A stretch of 64,000 bases of DNA from JAAYAY01 sp963674575 (GTDB taxonomy: Bacteria > Planctomycetota > Planctomycetia > Pirellulales > Thermoguttaceae): positions 124,001-188,000 of the forward strand of contig CAXXQT010000002.1 of the NCBI GenBank assembly GCA_963674575.2, given 5' to 3'. Shown one piece after another: positions 24,229-32,884 of this stretch (position 1 is the first letter of the stretch; the number at the start of each line of letters is the position of its first letter). Made by a program: the position numbers and the translations under genes. The notes under the pieces were generated by a model. It saw only the letters and a program-made list of their open reading frames with translations, was not told the origin of the DNA and searched no databases.

Positions 24229-25953
24229 CTATGCCATATGGGCGACGGTTTCGCGGACGACTTCTTCGATGGTGGTGACGCCGCCGAAGACTTTTTCGAG
24301 TCCGGCATCGCGGAGGGATTTCATTCCGTTGCGATTGCAGGCGGCGCGGAGTTGTTCGGTGGAGACGCCCTGGTTGATCAGTTCGCGGATATCTTCGGAG
24401 ACTTCGAGGAACTCGAAGAGTCCGGTGCGGCCTTTGAAGCCGGTGTTATTGCAAGTGGGGCAGCCGGCCCCGCGATAGAAGTGTTTGTCGGCGATGTCGT
24501 CGGGGGTAAGTTCGAGGTCGGCGAGGAGTTCCATGCTGGGCATGGTTTCTTCGCGGCAGTTTTCGCATATTTTTCGGACGAGGCGTTGGGCGAGGATGGC
24601 CTCGATGGTGGCGGTGAGGAGGAAGGGGGGGACGCCCATATCGCGGAGACGGGTGATGGTGCTGGGGGCGTCGTTGGTATGGAGGGTGCTGAAGACCATG
24701 TGCCCCGTGAGGGAGGCCTGGACGGCGATTTCGGCGGTTTCGAGGTCGCGGATTTCGCCGACGAGGATTTTGTCGGGATCCTGCCGGAGGATGGAGCGGA
24801 GGCACTGGGCGAAGGTGTTGCCGATGGAGGCGTCGATGGGCATCTGGATGATGCCTTCCATGTCGTATTCGACGGGGTCCTCGGTGGTGATCAGCTTGTC
24901 TTCAATGGTATTGAGTTCGTTGAGGGCGCCGTAGAGGGTGGTGGTTTTTCCACTTCCCGTGGGGCCGGTCACGAGGACAACGCCGTTGGGGCGCCGGATG
25001 ACTTTGCGGAAGTCGCGGAGCATGTCGGGTTCGAGGCCAACCATGCCCATGTCGAGCATGACGACGGAGCGATCGAGGATCCGGCAGACGACGCTTTCGC
25101 CGAACATGGTGGGCAGAACGCTGACGCGGAGGTCGACGGGGTGTCCGCCGACGTTCAGTCGGATACGACCGTCCTGGGGGACGCGGCGTTCGGCGATATC
25201 GAGGTCGGCCATGACCTTGATGCGGGTGGTGATGGCGAAGGCGAGATGGCGCGGCGGGGGCACCATTTCGTAGAGGACGCCGTCGGCACGGATGCGGATT
25301 TTGAACTCGTTTTCGAACGGTTCGAAGTGCAAGTCGCTGGCATGGTCGCGGATTCCCAGCAGGAGGACCATGTTGAGGAGCTTGCGAACGGGGGCGCTTT
25401 CGGCGAGGTTTTCGAGGTCGGTGAGGTTATGGACGCCGGCCTTCTGTTCCGCTTCGGCGGCGGCCTGGGCGAGGTCGGCGTCGGCTTCCATATTGGAGAT
25501 GAGGGATTCGACGCTTTCGCCGCTGGCGCCGTAGAAGCGGTCGAGGGCGGCGTCGATTTCCTGTTCGGTGGCGACGCAGGGTCGGATATCGTAGCCGAGG
25601 AAGCTACGGAGTTCGTCGATGACGGAAAGCTTTTGGGGGTTGCAGGTTGCGACGGTGAGGGTACCGTCTTTGAAGGCAATGGGGATCACCTTGTACAACT
25701 CCGCCATGGGCTGGGTGAGGTGGGAGAGGACCTCCGGGGAGACGACCATGTCGGTCATGTTGATGACCTGGAGGCCGAACTGTTCCGCCAGGGCGCGGGT
25801 AACGTGGTCCTCGTTGATCATGCCCATCGCGACGGCGATGGAGCCGAACAGTTCGCCGGGGCGCGTGTTCTGTTCTTCGAGCACGGCTTCGAGTTGTTCT
25901 TCGGTGAGGTGGCCTTGATCAACGAGGATCTGGCCGATGCGTCGCATAGCCAT
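24229..25953 (-). CDS. GspE/PilB-type secretion ATPase (first copy)
   Basis: 574-residue cytoplasmic hexameric ATPase that powers pseudopilus assembly. The N-terminal domain (1-140, IGQILVDQGHLTEEQLEAVL) is the GspE/PilB N-domain. The motor has Walker A GPTGSGKTTT at 330-339, the Asp box ITTEDPVEY near 355-363, Walker B ILVGEIRD at 396-403 and the His box TGHMVFSTLHTNDA. A zinc knuckle is formed by C463, C466, C498 and C501. All catalytic residues are intact, so it should be active. It follows pilT in the operon and precedes gspF. A second, equally complete GspE-type ATPase heads the operon; which serves assembly cannot be told from sequence. Start at 25953 (a second ATG two codons in is possible). 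Confidence 0.95.
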   Translation of the reverse strand: MAMRRIGQILVDQGHLTEEQLEAVLEEQNTRPGELFGSIAVAMGMINEDHVTRALAEQFGLQVINMTDMVVSPEVLSHLTQPMAELYKVIPIAFKDGTLTVATCNPQKLSVIDELRSFLGYDIRPCVATEQEIDAALDRFYGASGESVESLISNMEADADLAQAAAEAEQKAGVHNLTDLENLAESAPVRKLLNMVLLLGIRDHASDLHFEPFENEFKIRIRADGVLYEMVPPPRHLAFAITTRIKVMADLDIAERRVPQDGRIRLNVGGHPVDLRVSVLPTMFGESVVCRILDRSVVMLDMGMVGLEPDMLRDFRKVIRRPNGVVLVTGPTGSGKTTTLYGALNELNTIEDKLITTEDPVEYDMEGIIQMPIDASIGNTFAQCLRSILRQDPDKILVGEIRDLETAEIAVQASLTGHMVFSTLHTNDAPSTITRLRDMGVPPFLLTATIEAILAQRLVRKICENCREETMPSMELLADLELTPDDIADKHFYRGAGCPTCNNTGFKGRTGLFEFLEVSEDIRELINQGVSTEQLRAACNRNGMKSLRDAGLEKVFGGVTTIEEVVRETVAHMA

Positions 25954-25964
25954 CGTGAGTTGTC

Positions 25965-26013
25965 GGGGTTCAGGGTTCAGGAAGCAGGGTTCAACTCATA
26001 GCTCACAGCTCAC
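25965..26013. repeat. GGGTTCA and AGCTCAC heptad arrays upstream of the gspE-like gene
   Basis: GGTTCAG/GGGTTCA units at 25967-25994 are followed by TAGCTCACAGCTCAC at 25998-26012, the reverse-complement form of the TGAGCTK heptad. They fill the 60-bp spacer between the pilT stop and the ATPase start. Confidence 0.7.
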
Positions 26014-27114
26014 TCAATCCATATCCTCTTCGCTTTCGAGCATGCCGCGTTTTGCCTGGGCGATCTTGGCCGCGAGGTCTTCGGGCATGTTGGCTTTGAC
26101 GAGGACTTCTTTTTCTTCAACGACGCCGTCACGCCAGAGTTTGAACAGGTGGTCGTCGAGCAACTGCATACCGAGTTTGTGTCCGGTCTGGATGGACGAG
26201 TTGATACGGAAGGTCTTGTTTTCTCGGATGAGGTTGGCGATGGCCGGGGTGACGACGAGCATTTCGTAGGCGGCGACACGACCGCCGGAGATCTTCGGGA
26301 GCAGGGCCTGGGAGAGGATAGCGATGATGGAGGTGGACAACTGGGTGCGGATCTGGTCCTGCTGGTTGGTGGGGAAGACGTCGATAATACGGTTGACGGT
26401 TCCCTGGGCACCGGTGGTATGGAGGGTGCCGAAGACGACGTGGCCGGTTTCGGCGGCGGTGATGGCGGCCTCGATGGTTTCGAGGTCACGCATTTCGCCG
26501 ACGAGGATGACGTCGGGGTCTTGACGAAGGGCACGGCGGATGGCCTCGGCGAAGGAGGGGACATCGACGCCGACTTCACGTTGATTGACGGTGGATTTCT
26601 TGTGGTAGTGGTAGAACTCGATGGGGTCCTCGATCGTGATAATGTGGTGGTCCACATTGTCATTGAGGAAGTCGATACAGGCGGCGAGTGTGGTGGACTT
26701 TCCGGAGCCGGTAGGACCGGTGACGAGGACGAGTCCACGGGGTCTGAGGATGAGTTCGCGTAGTGCGGCGGGGGTCCCAAGCTGCTCCATACTGAGCAGG
26801 TCGTTGGGAATTTGCCGCAAGACCATGCCGGTATTGCCGCGTTGTTTGAAGACGGAGACACGGAAACGAGCTTTGTCGCCGAAGGCGAAACCGAAGTCGG
26901 TGCTTCCTTGTTCCTGGAGCTCCTGCTGGCACCGTTCGGGGGTGATGCTCTTCATGAGCGCGATGGTGTCTTCGGGCTCGAGGGTTTTGGTCTCGAGTTT
27001 GACCAGTCGTCCGTGAAGACGGAGGACCGGCGGTTGCCCGACGGCGATGTGAAGGTCGCTCGCGTTACGGTTGACCACCGTAAGGAGCAGTTTGTCGATA
27101 AGGATAGTCCCCAT
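26014..27114 (-). CDS. pilT: PilT-type retraction ATPase
   Basis: 366-residue ATPase of the PilT/PilU group, which depolymerise pilin filaments. It begins MGTILIDKLLLTVVNRNASDLHIAVGQPP, the family's N-terminal PAS-like domain. Motifs: Walker A TGPTGSGKST (132-141), Asp box TIEDPIE, the PilT signature AIRRALRQDPDVILVGEMRD (191-210) with Walker B, and the His box ETGHVVFGTLHT. It lacks the zinc knuckle of GspE proteins and has no long N-domain, separating it from its neighbours. The ATG at 27114 is chosen since conserved sequence begins there; a longer frame from 27270 has no family match. Its presence suggests dynamic, type IV pilus-like fibres rather than a pure secretion system. Confidence 0.94.
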   Translation of the reverse strand: MGTILIDKLLLTVVNRNASDLHIAVGQPPVLRLHGRLVKLETKTLEPEDTIALMKSITPERCQQELQEQGSTDFGFAFGDKARFRVSVFKQRGNTGMVLRQIPNDLLSMEQLGTPAALRELILRPRGLVLVTGPTGSGKSTTLAACIDFLNDNVDHHIITIEDPIEFYHYHKKSTVNQREVGVDVPSFAEAIRRALRQDPDVILVGEMRDLETIEAAITAAETGHVVFGTLHTTGAQGTVNRIIDVFPTNQQDQIRTQLSTSIIAILSQALLPKISGGRVAAYEMLVVTPAIANLIRENKTFRINSSIQTGHKLGMQLLDDHLFKLWRDGVVEEKEVLVKANMPEDLAAKIAQAKRGMLESEEDMD

Positions 27115-27559
27115 AGAGCATAACCCTACGCGGGCGCAACCCCCTTGCCCGGGGGCGCCGTAACTCAGTTTGATGAGACCCGCATGGCTGGGCACCACAC
27201 TTGGAATCCCTTCCAAGGCAGCGCAATTTTCGGAATCGAGCGCCCAGCCGCTCATGCGGCCGTAGCGCACGAGCGAGAGTCCTCCGACTCTTCACGCGCC
27301 ACGATTATTTCAGTTTCTTGTTGGATCGTCAGAAAAACGGGACGAGGACCCCGACCTATGGGTGGTTGTTTGTCCGGGATAGCTTCTGCAGGCTTGGCGG
27401 TATTGCTGTCAGTCGATTGGCTTGGTGAACCGGTTCGCGGTTGGGGGGCGAGCCTGAGTTTGTCGGCTCGAAATGTGGAGTTGCATGGATCGAGAGGCTT
27501 GTCTGTGCATGGGAGCGGGCTGTGCGAGCCGGCGCCAGGTTCAGGGACCCAAGTGGGGA
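27115..27559. other. 445-bp gap without a recognised gene
   Basis: The space between the first ATPase gene of the operon and pilT holds only short shadow frames. I saw no RNA gene, clear hairpin terminator or repeat of the families found elsewhere. It may contain a separate promoter for pilT and the genes that follow. Confidence 0.4.
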
Positions 27560-29269
27560 TTACATTTCGGCGATTTTGGCGACGCGAGCGACCTCTTCAA
27601 TGGTAGTGAGTCCCTGGCAGGCCTTTCGGAGGCCATCGACGTAAAGGGTTGCCATTCCTTCACCTACTGCGGCCCTTCGGATTTCGCTGGAGGGGGCTTC
27701 GTTGAAGGTGAGTTCGCGAACGGCGGCGCTCATGAGCATGAGTTCGAAGATGGCCCTTCTTCCGCGGAAGCCGCTATGACCACAGCTGGTGCATCCTTTG
27801 CCCCTCATGAAGGTAGCCTTGGCGGCCATTTCAGGGGTGATGCCGGCGTTCTCGAGGACTGCGTCGCTGGGTCGGTATTCTTCCTTGCATTTCTGGCAGA
27901 CGACGCGTACGAGACGCTGGGCCATGATGGCGACGACACTGCTGGAGACGAGGTAGGAGGCGACGCCCATGTCGATTAGACGTGTAACAGCACTGGGCGC
28001 ATCGTTCGTGTGTAGCGTACTGAATACCAAGTGTCCAGTCAGAGAGGCCTGAATCCCCATCTGAGCCGTCTCAAGGTCTCGCATTTCCCCGACGAGGATG
28101 ATATTGGGGGCTTGACGCAGCATGGCACGAATAACGCGAGCGAAATCGAGTCCGATGCTGTGCTTGATCTCGACCTGGTTGATCCCCGGAAGGTAGTACT
28201 CGACGGGGTCCTCGGCGGTGATGATCTTGCGATCGGGGGTATTGAGTTCGTTGAGGGCGGCGTAGAGGGAGGTTGTTTTTCCAGAACCCGTCGGGCCGGT
28301 GACAAGGATGATTCCGTTGGGTCGGGCGATGAGGGATCGAAAGACTTTGTAAGAGGCCTCGTCAAAGCCAAGTTCACGAAGGCCGACCTTGATGCTGTCC
28401 TTGTCGAGGATCCGCATGACGATGGACTGGCCATGATTGGTGGGGATGACACTCACCCGAAGGTCGAGTTCCTTTTCCCCCACGGTGATCTTGATACGAC
28501 CGTCCTGGGTGCGGCGTCGCTCGGCAATGTCGAGTTTGGAGAGAATCTTAATACGGGAAAGGAGGGCTCCCTGCAGCCGTTTTGGGGGGCTGTCACGTTC
28601 CACCAGGACGCCGTCGATTCGGTAACGGATGCGGACCCGTTCTTCGAAAGGCTCGACGTGGATATCGGAGGCGCGAAGGCGGACGGCCTCGCTGATGATC
28701 AGGTGGGTCAGGCGGACGATGGGCGCGGAGGAATCATCGATAGCCTCGCCGCCACTGATGTTGTCGTCGTCGGCCTCGGTGAAATCGATGGCCGTGTCGG
28801 TGAACTCCTGGAGCATGCTGTCGGCGCTTTCGCCGACGGTCTGTCCGTAGTGGCGGTTGATGGCCTCGATGATGGCATCGCGAGGCGCGAGGACAGGCTC
28901 GATGGGTTTGTTGAGGATGAAGCGGAGTTTTTCGAAGGTTTCGAAGTCGTCGGGATCGCTGATGACGACGCGGAGGCCGCCCTCCTCTTCCGAAATAGGC
29001 AGGATGGCGTTTTCCCGGGCGACCGACTCGGGAACGAGTTCGACAACCGAGGGAGGAACGGTGATTTCGGCAAGATTGATGAAGTCGAGTCCGTGCTGTT
29101 TGGCCATGGCCTTGGCCACATCATTGCCGGAAACGTAGCCGAGACGGTCGAGGGCCTCGGGCAGGGTCATGTCCGACTGCCGTGCCATCTGCTCCGCTTC
29201 GGAGAGTTGGTCAGGGCCCACAATCCCTTTGGCAATAAGAATTTCGGTCCAGTGTTTATGCTTAGCCAT
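27560..29269 (-). CDS. GspE/PilB-type secretion ATPase (second copy), head of the pilus operon
   Basis: 569-residue assembly ATPase. The N-domain (WTEILIAKGIVGPDQLSEAEQMA; LPISEEEGGLRVVISDPDD) is complete. Motor motifs: Walker A GPTGSGKTT (325-333), Asp box ITAEDPVEY, Walker B ILVGEMRD (391-398) and His box LTGHLVFSTLHTNDA. The zinc knuckle uses C458, C461, C493 and C496. It resembles the ATPase at 24229-25953 but differs through most of the N-domain, so the two are old paralogues rather than a recent duplication. A 445-bp gap separates it from pilT, so it could be a separate transcription unit. Either ATPase could serve assembly while the other serves a second fibre or a regulatory role. Confidence 0.94.
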   Translation of the reverse strand: MAKHKHWTEILIAKGIVGPDQLSEAEQMARQSDMTLPEALDRLGYVSGNDVAKAMAKQHGLDFINLAEITVPPSVVELVPESVARENAILPISEEEGGLRVVISDPDDFETFEKLRFILNKPIEPVLAPRDAIIEAINRHYGQTVGESADSMLQEFTDTAIDFTEADDDNISGGEAIDDSSAPIVRLTHLIISEAVRLRASDIHVEPFEERVRIRYRIDGVLVERDSPPKRLQGALLSRIKILSKLDIAERRRTQDGRIKITVGEKELDLRVSVIPTNHGQSIVMRILDKDSIKVGLRELGFDEASYKVFRSLIARPNGIILVTGPTGSGKTTSLYAALNELNTPDRKIITAEDPVEYYLPGINQVEIKHSIGLDFARVIRAMLRQAPNIILVGEMRDLETAQMGIQASLTGHLVFSTLHTNDAPSAVTRLIDMGVASYLVSSSVVAIMAQRLVRVVCQKCKEEYRPSDAVLENAGITPEMAAKATFMRGKGCTSCGHSGFRGRRAIFELMLMSAAVRELTFNEAPSSEIRRAAVGEGMATLYVDGLRKACQGLTTIEEVARVAKIAEM

Positions 29270-29811
29270 GGGCGACTCCCGCCAGCGGATGCGCTGCGAA
29301 CCTTCGCGAGTAGAGAACCAAGTTGCGAGACAAGAGGCAGATGTCTGGATTTTCGCTAAATCCTGACTATGTCTAGGCTAACGTTGCGTGATGGCGATGT
29401 CAACTAAAGAGTGAGGAGGCAAGGAGATCCATCGCGGGGAGGGAGGTTGAGGGACCGATATGGGCCAAAACGGCTCGATTTGGGGGGGATTATCGGGTCG
29501 GTCTGCGATTGACAGGGGTGGCCCGGTTCAAGATAATCCGCCGCCCGTTCTGGCAGGCCGTCATTTTGGCCCGCGTGCCTTGCGTGATTTCGAGAGCAGG
29601 AATCGTGGGCAACGCAGGTCGAATCGAGAAGATGACTTAAGAACGCGAAGCGGATTACCACAGAGGGCACAGAGGACACGGAGAGAAGGTGAGAGGGATG
29701 GGCCCATGCTGCAACGGCGTGAGCGCCCAACCATCCAACTTCTCGAGCTGGAAGTACTAGAGCAGGAAAGAAGCTCGGTCGCGAAAAGACTGTAGCGCGA
29801 GCCCCGTAGCC
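29270..29811. other. 542-bp gap with a CACAGAGG nine-base repeat
   Basis: No gene is supported between the divergent ATPase and beta-barrel genes. At 29655-29687 there are three tandem nine-base units of the CACAGAGGG/CACAGAGGA/CACGGAGAG type following ATTAC, a repeat type that recurs in other planctomycete genomes to my knowledge. Promoters for both flanking genes should lie here, but I could not assign boxes. Confidence 0.5.
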
Positions 29812-31041
29812 ATGGATGTAATGAATCGAATCGGAGGCCGAAGGCGATTCACGGCGCGTGGGGTATGCGCGGAGGATGTTCGGGCTTTTCTTGCCCGCCG
29901 GACGGTTCTTCTTGCTTGCCTGGTTCTTCTGGGGAGTTGCTGTGTATCGGCAGAGGCCCAGGGGGTGCGCGGTTCCGGGGCGTGGCCGGGTGGTTCGGGA
30001 GGTTTTCTGGTTCTTGGCCAATCGCCGTCGGGTCCGCTGCTGGACGACGGGAAGTCGAGTTGGCTGGATCAGGTTCCGGACCCAGCGCCGGCGCCGGTGG
30101 CATCGAGTGCAGTTCCGAGGCCGGCGGCGACCGAGATCATGGCGTTTGGGGATTCCGCCCGGGCCTCCCAAGGTGGAGTGTACCGAGGGGAGGTCTACAC
30201 CGAGGCGCCCAGTGTGAACGCGGCGATCGCCTACGGGCAGGGAGCTGCGTGCTCGGATTGCGGGGGCTCAGCGTCGCTGGCCTGCCCGACCTGTTCGCCC
30301 ACGGGCCGAGTTCACAACGGATTTCTTTCGGGGAACGCGGCGGGCCTGGAGAGCCTGACCGAGTATGGTCCCATTGCGGGATGCCAGGAACTCCTGGAGC
30401 CGATGACCCACGAGAGCTGGCTGTACCGTCCCTTCAGCGCGGGCTGGTTCATGGGGTTCATGCAGGGGAACGAACTGGTCGAGAACTGGGTGGGCCAGGA
30501 ACAGGGCTTCTTCGGCGGCTATCGGTTCGGGTGGGACGTGGATCCGTACTGGGGCTGGGAAACGCGTTTTGGTTTCGCGTCGGTGGCGTTGTACGATTCG
30601 AACCTAGCCGTTGCGGCGCAGGAGGCCGAGGACCTGGCGAACGGTTTCACGGAAGACGATCTGTGGTTCCATCGGTTCGACAAACGGCGGGACAGCGGCA
30701 TCCGGGTGTGGGATGTGGAGATGCTCTGGTATCCCTTTGGGGACAGTACCGTCCGGCCGTATTTCCTGCTTGGTTTGGGGTCGGCACGGGTGGACTTCAT
30801 GGACCGGCTTTCGGAGCGGCGGATCAAGTCGGTGCTCGCCATGCCGATCGCGTTGGGGTTCAAGTATCGGCTGCAGGAGTGGCTGGCGGTGCGGGTGGAG
30901 GCGACGGACAATTTCATCGCAGGCGCCGGGAGCGGGTTCAAGAACCTGCACAATTTCTCATTGACGGCGGGGATGGAAGTTCGTTTTGGTGGGACGAGGA
31001 CGGGGTACTGGCCGTACTATCCGGGGCGGCGGTATTGGTAG
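29812..31041 (+). CDS. outer-membrane beta-barrel-like exported protein
   Basis: 409-residue secreted protein. A signal peptide of the form RRTVLLACLVLLGSCCVSAEA|Q ends near residue 49, after a long basic N-region, so the true start could be later than the ATG at 29812. A Pro/Ala/Gly-rich stretch and a CSDCGG...CPTC cluster (about 145-160) follow. From about residue 200 the sequence alternates hydrophobic and polar residues in strand-sized blocks (WLYRPFSAGWFMGFMQG, FFGGYRFGWDVDPYWGWETRFGFASVALYD, VRPYFLLGLGSARVDF, LAVRVEATDNFIAG, FSLTAGMEVRFGG), as in an outer-membrane beta-barrel. It is not obviously part of a neighbouring operon. The role is unknown; structural or transport roles are both possible. 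Confidence 0.7.
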   Translation: MDVMNRIGGRRRFTARGVCAEDVRAFLARRTVLLACLVLLGSCCVSAEAQGVRGSGAWPGGSGGFLVLGQSPSGPLLDDGKSSWLDQVPDPAPAPVASSAVPRPAATEIMAFGDSARASQGGVYRGEVYTEAPSVNAAIAYGQGAACSDCGGSASLACPTCSPTGRVHNGFLSGNAAGLESLTEYGPIAGCQELLEPMTHESWLYRPFSAGWFMGFMQGNELVENWVGQEQGFFGGYRFGWDVDPYWGWETRFGFASVALYDSNLAVAAQEAEDLANGFTEDDLWFHRFDKRRDSGIRVWDVEMLWYPFGDSTVRPYFLLGLGSARVDFMDRLSERRIKSVLAMPIALGFKYRLQEWLAVRVEATDNFIAGAGSGFKNLHNFSLTAGMEVRFGGTRTGYWPYYPGRRYW

Positions 31042-31044
31042 GGG

Positions 31045-31600
31045 AGAGGCCGGAGGCTGGAGACTGGAGGCTGGAGGAAGCCTGGGGTTGGTGCTCGGTG
31101 AAGAGGGGGCCGCGGATGGGCACGGGTGATTTCTTGGGGAGGGTGTCTGCGGGAGATTATCGGTGTCACCCGGTTCGGTATGCAACGCTTTCAGCGTAGA
31201 GGTGGTGTTTCTTCACGTTACCCAGGGTGACGCTTGGCGGCTGCGCCGCTGCGCTGACCCTGGGCTGCGGTGGGTCGACCGCTTCGCGGTGAAGAGGGGC
31301 GGGGGATGTGTACGGCAAAATGTCGAACAACGGGCGGTGAGGCCTCTTGTTGCTTCGCAACACCGACGATTTTTCCGAATGGGTTTTCTGTAATAGGTGG
31401 CTGTCTGCGGAAAATCATCGGTGTCACCCGGGATGAACCGCAGAATAGCGAACAAGGGACGGCAGAATGAAGAAGGGGGAGGGATGGAGCCCTCTGGTTG
31501 CTTCGCAACACCGACGATTATTCCGAATGGGTTTTCTGGAGTGGGGAGCTATATGCGGAAAATCATCGGTGCTACCCGGTTGTCTGCCGCGGGGTGCGGA
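31045..31600. repeat. repeat-filled gap: heptads, element J, two copies of element G, element L
   Basis: This 572-bp gap between the beta-barrel and VanZ-like genes holds GGCTGGA heptads (31047-31077), the CCAGGGT...ACCCTGGGCT inverted element J (about 31219-31265), two direct copies of the 82-bp element G (31349-31430 and 31497-31579) that begin GTTGCTTCGCAACACCGACGAT and end ATCATCGGTG(T/C)(C/T)ACCCG, and a CCGCAGAAT element L between them (31435-31468). No gene is supported. Confidence 0.8.
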
Positions 31601-31613
31601 CGCAGGTTAAGAT

Positions 31614-32048
31614 ATGGAGAAACGACAGACGCACGCGGGACGATTTGGAATGCTGAACTGGATTTGCGGTATTTATTGGGTGTTGCTGACGGCGGGGGTG
31701 TTGCGGCCCCATGGCGGGGACCATCCTACGGGAATCGAATCGGTGGACATGCACTCCGATCTGGGCCACTTTGTGGCTTTTGCGGTGCTCGGGGGACTCG
31801 TGGCCGCGGCATGGCGGGAGTGGGGTGTCCGTCGCACGGTCCTTGTGTTGGTAGGCTACGCCGTTGTTGCGGAAGTTGCGCAGGTTTTCGTGCCCGGGCG
31901 GGCGGCGAGCCTTGTGGATGGGGCGGCAAATGTGACGGGTGTGTTGTTTGGGGTTGCGGTGTGGTTTGGCGTTGTGAACCGCAGAATAGCGAACAAGGAA
32001 CCGCAGAATATCGAAGTTGACGAGGGAGCTACAGGCCCTGGGATCTGA
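31614..32048 (+). CDS. VanZ-like membrane protein with repeat-derived C-terminal tail
   Basis: 144-residue small membrane protein. The pattern MHSDLGHFVAFAVLGGLVAAAW, followed by VLVGYAVVAEVAQVFVPGRAASLVDGAANVTGVLFGVAV, is the VanZ-like fold: four hydrophobic helices with a conserved HxxxF after helix 1 and VPGRxxSLxDxxAN between helices 3 and 4. The biochemical role of VanZ-like proteins outside teicoplanin resistance is unclear. The last 23 residues, NRRIANKEPQNIEVDEGATGPGI, come from repeat element L (CCGCAGAAT...ATATCGAA) and are not part of the domain. The stop overlaps the end of the convergent isomerase gene by 20 bp. An internal ATG at 31650 is another possible start. Confidence 0.8.
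   Translation: MEKRQTHAGRFGMLNWICGIYWVLLTAGVLRPHGGDHPTGIESVDMHSDLGHFVAFAVLGGLVAAAWREWGVRRTVLVLVGYAVVAEVAQVFVPGRAASLVDGAANVTGVLFGVAVWFGVVNRRIANKEPQNIEVDEGATGPGI
31977..32016. repeat. element L (CCGCAGAAT / TATCGAA) overlapping the VanZ-like 3' end
   Basis: Two CCGCAGAAT units separated by a GCGAACAAGGAA spacer. Other copies are at 31435-31468, 32988-33030 (reverse) and 36173-36215 (reverse). Here it is translated as the C-terminal tail of the VanZ-like protein. Confidence 0.8.
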
Positions 32049-32871
32049 GGTAGGCGGCGCTTCGCTTGAGGATGTCTTCTGAGCCGATGATTTCGAGGGT
32101 GGAGCCGCGGACGTTGGCGTCCTTCATGACTTCGCAGACGCCGGCGATGTCGATGACGCCGTCGCCCAAGGCGATGGTGGAGAAGCCGCAGCCGAAGAGG
32201 GTGCCGCGCTTGTCGACCCATTCCTGGCCGAGATCCTTCCAGTGGATGTGGTGGATCTTGTCCTTGAAGACGCGGGCCATTTCGACGGGGTCGGACCCGC
32301 CGAGCCACGAATTGCCCGTGTCGAGGTTCACGCCCAGTGACTCGGGGTTGCCCAGCATGTCCATCACGTCCTGGATTCCCTGGATGGTGTCGGTGATGGG
32401 GCCGTGGGGTTCGAGGAGGAGGTGGACGCCGTAGTCGGCGGCCATGCGGACGGGGGTGTAGAGCTTTTCGGCGATGGTGAAAATCTGCTGGTCGTAGGTG
32501 AGGTTCTTAGCCCAGTCGGACCGGGCATCGGTTTCGGTGGTGACCACGTCCTTGATGCCGATGGCGGCGGCGAACTTGATCGCCTTCATGATCTCGGCCG
32601 TGCCGAAGTAGCCCGGGTTGGACGGTTCGAGGAGCATGGCATGGGCGCAGACGGTGGAGGGCTCCATTTCATACTTCTCGAAGAGCCGCTTCACCTCGAA
32701 GGGGTTCTCATCGAGGCTCACGGTGGGGGAGAAGCCGGCCGAGCCCAACATGCTTCCGCCGGCGTTCGTGTCGGTGATGTCGGCGCAAGTGAAGCCCATC
32801 TCCCGGGCGCGACGGAGCTGCACTTCCACACTGGCGAAAGGTTCGATGAGAAGGAAGACACCGATGTTCAT
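32029..32871 (-). CDS. sugar phosphate isomerase/epimerase (AP endonuclease 2-like TIM barrel)
   Basis: 280-residue cytosolic TIM-barrel protein of the xylose-isomerase-like superfamily. Metal-ligand positions are suggested by LLEPHGPITDT, LGVNLDTGNSWLGG and IHHIHWKDLGQEW, spaced as the Glu, Asp/His and His/Asp ligands of this fold. There is no signal peptide. Such enzymes epimerise or isomerise sugars or inositol derivatives; the substrate is unknown. It is transcribed in the same direction as a Tat-exported Gfo/Idh/MocA oxidoreductase 400 bp upstream, a frequent pairing in planctomycetes, though a repeat-filled gap separates them. The ATG at 32871 begins directly with the first beta strand. 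Confidence 0.87.
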   Translation of the reverse strand: MNIGVFLLIEPFASVEVQLRRAREMGFTCADITDTNAGGSMLGSAGFSPTVSLDENPFEVKRLFEKYEMEPSTVCAHAMLLEPSNPGYFGTAEIMKAIKFAAAIGIKDVVTTETDARSDWAKNLTYDQQIFTIAEKLYTPVRMAADYGVHLLLEPHGPITDTIQGIQDVMDMLGNPESLGVNLDTGNSWLGGSDPVEMARVFKDKIHHIHWKDLGQEWVDKRGTLFGCGFSTIALGDGVIDIAGVCEVMKDANVRGSTLEIIGSEDILKRSAAYLRSQGL

Positions 32872-32884
32872 GGGAAAGCCTTTC

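Noticed and set aside
24181..26001. 606-residue plus-strand frame opposite the gspE-like ATPase
   Set aside because: Gly/Asp/Glu-rich low-complexity translation typical of the opposite strand of a GC-rich gene; the minus strand carries all the ATPase motifs.
27115..29811. Search for tRNA or small RNA genes in the large gaps
   Set aside because: No cloverleaf or conserved RNA motif could be recognised by eye in the gaps at 27115-27559 and 29270-29811.
29865..31199. 444-residue frame overlapping the beta-barrel gene
   Set aside because: Out-of-frame shadow with no signal peptide or strand pattern; the overlapping frame has both.
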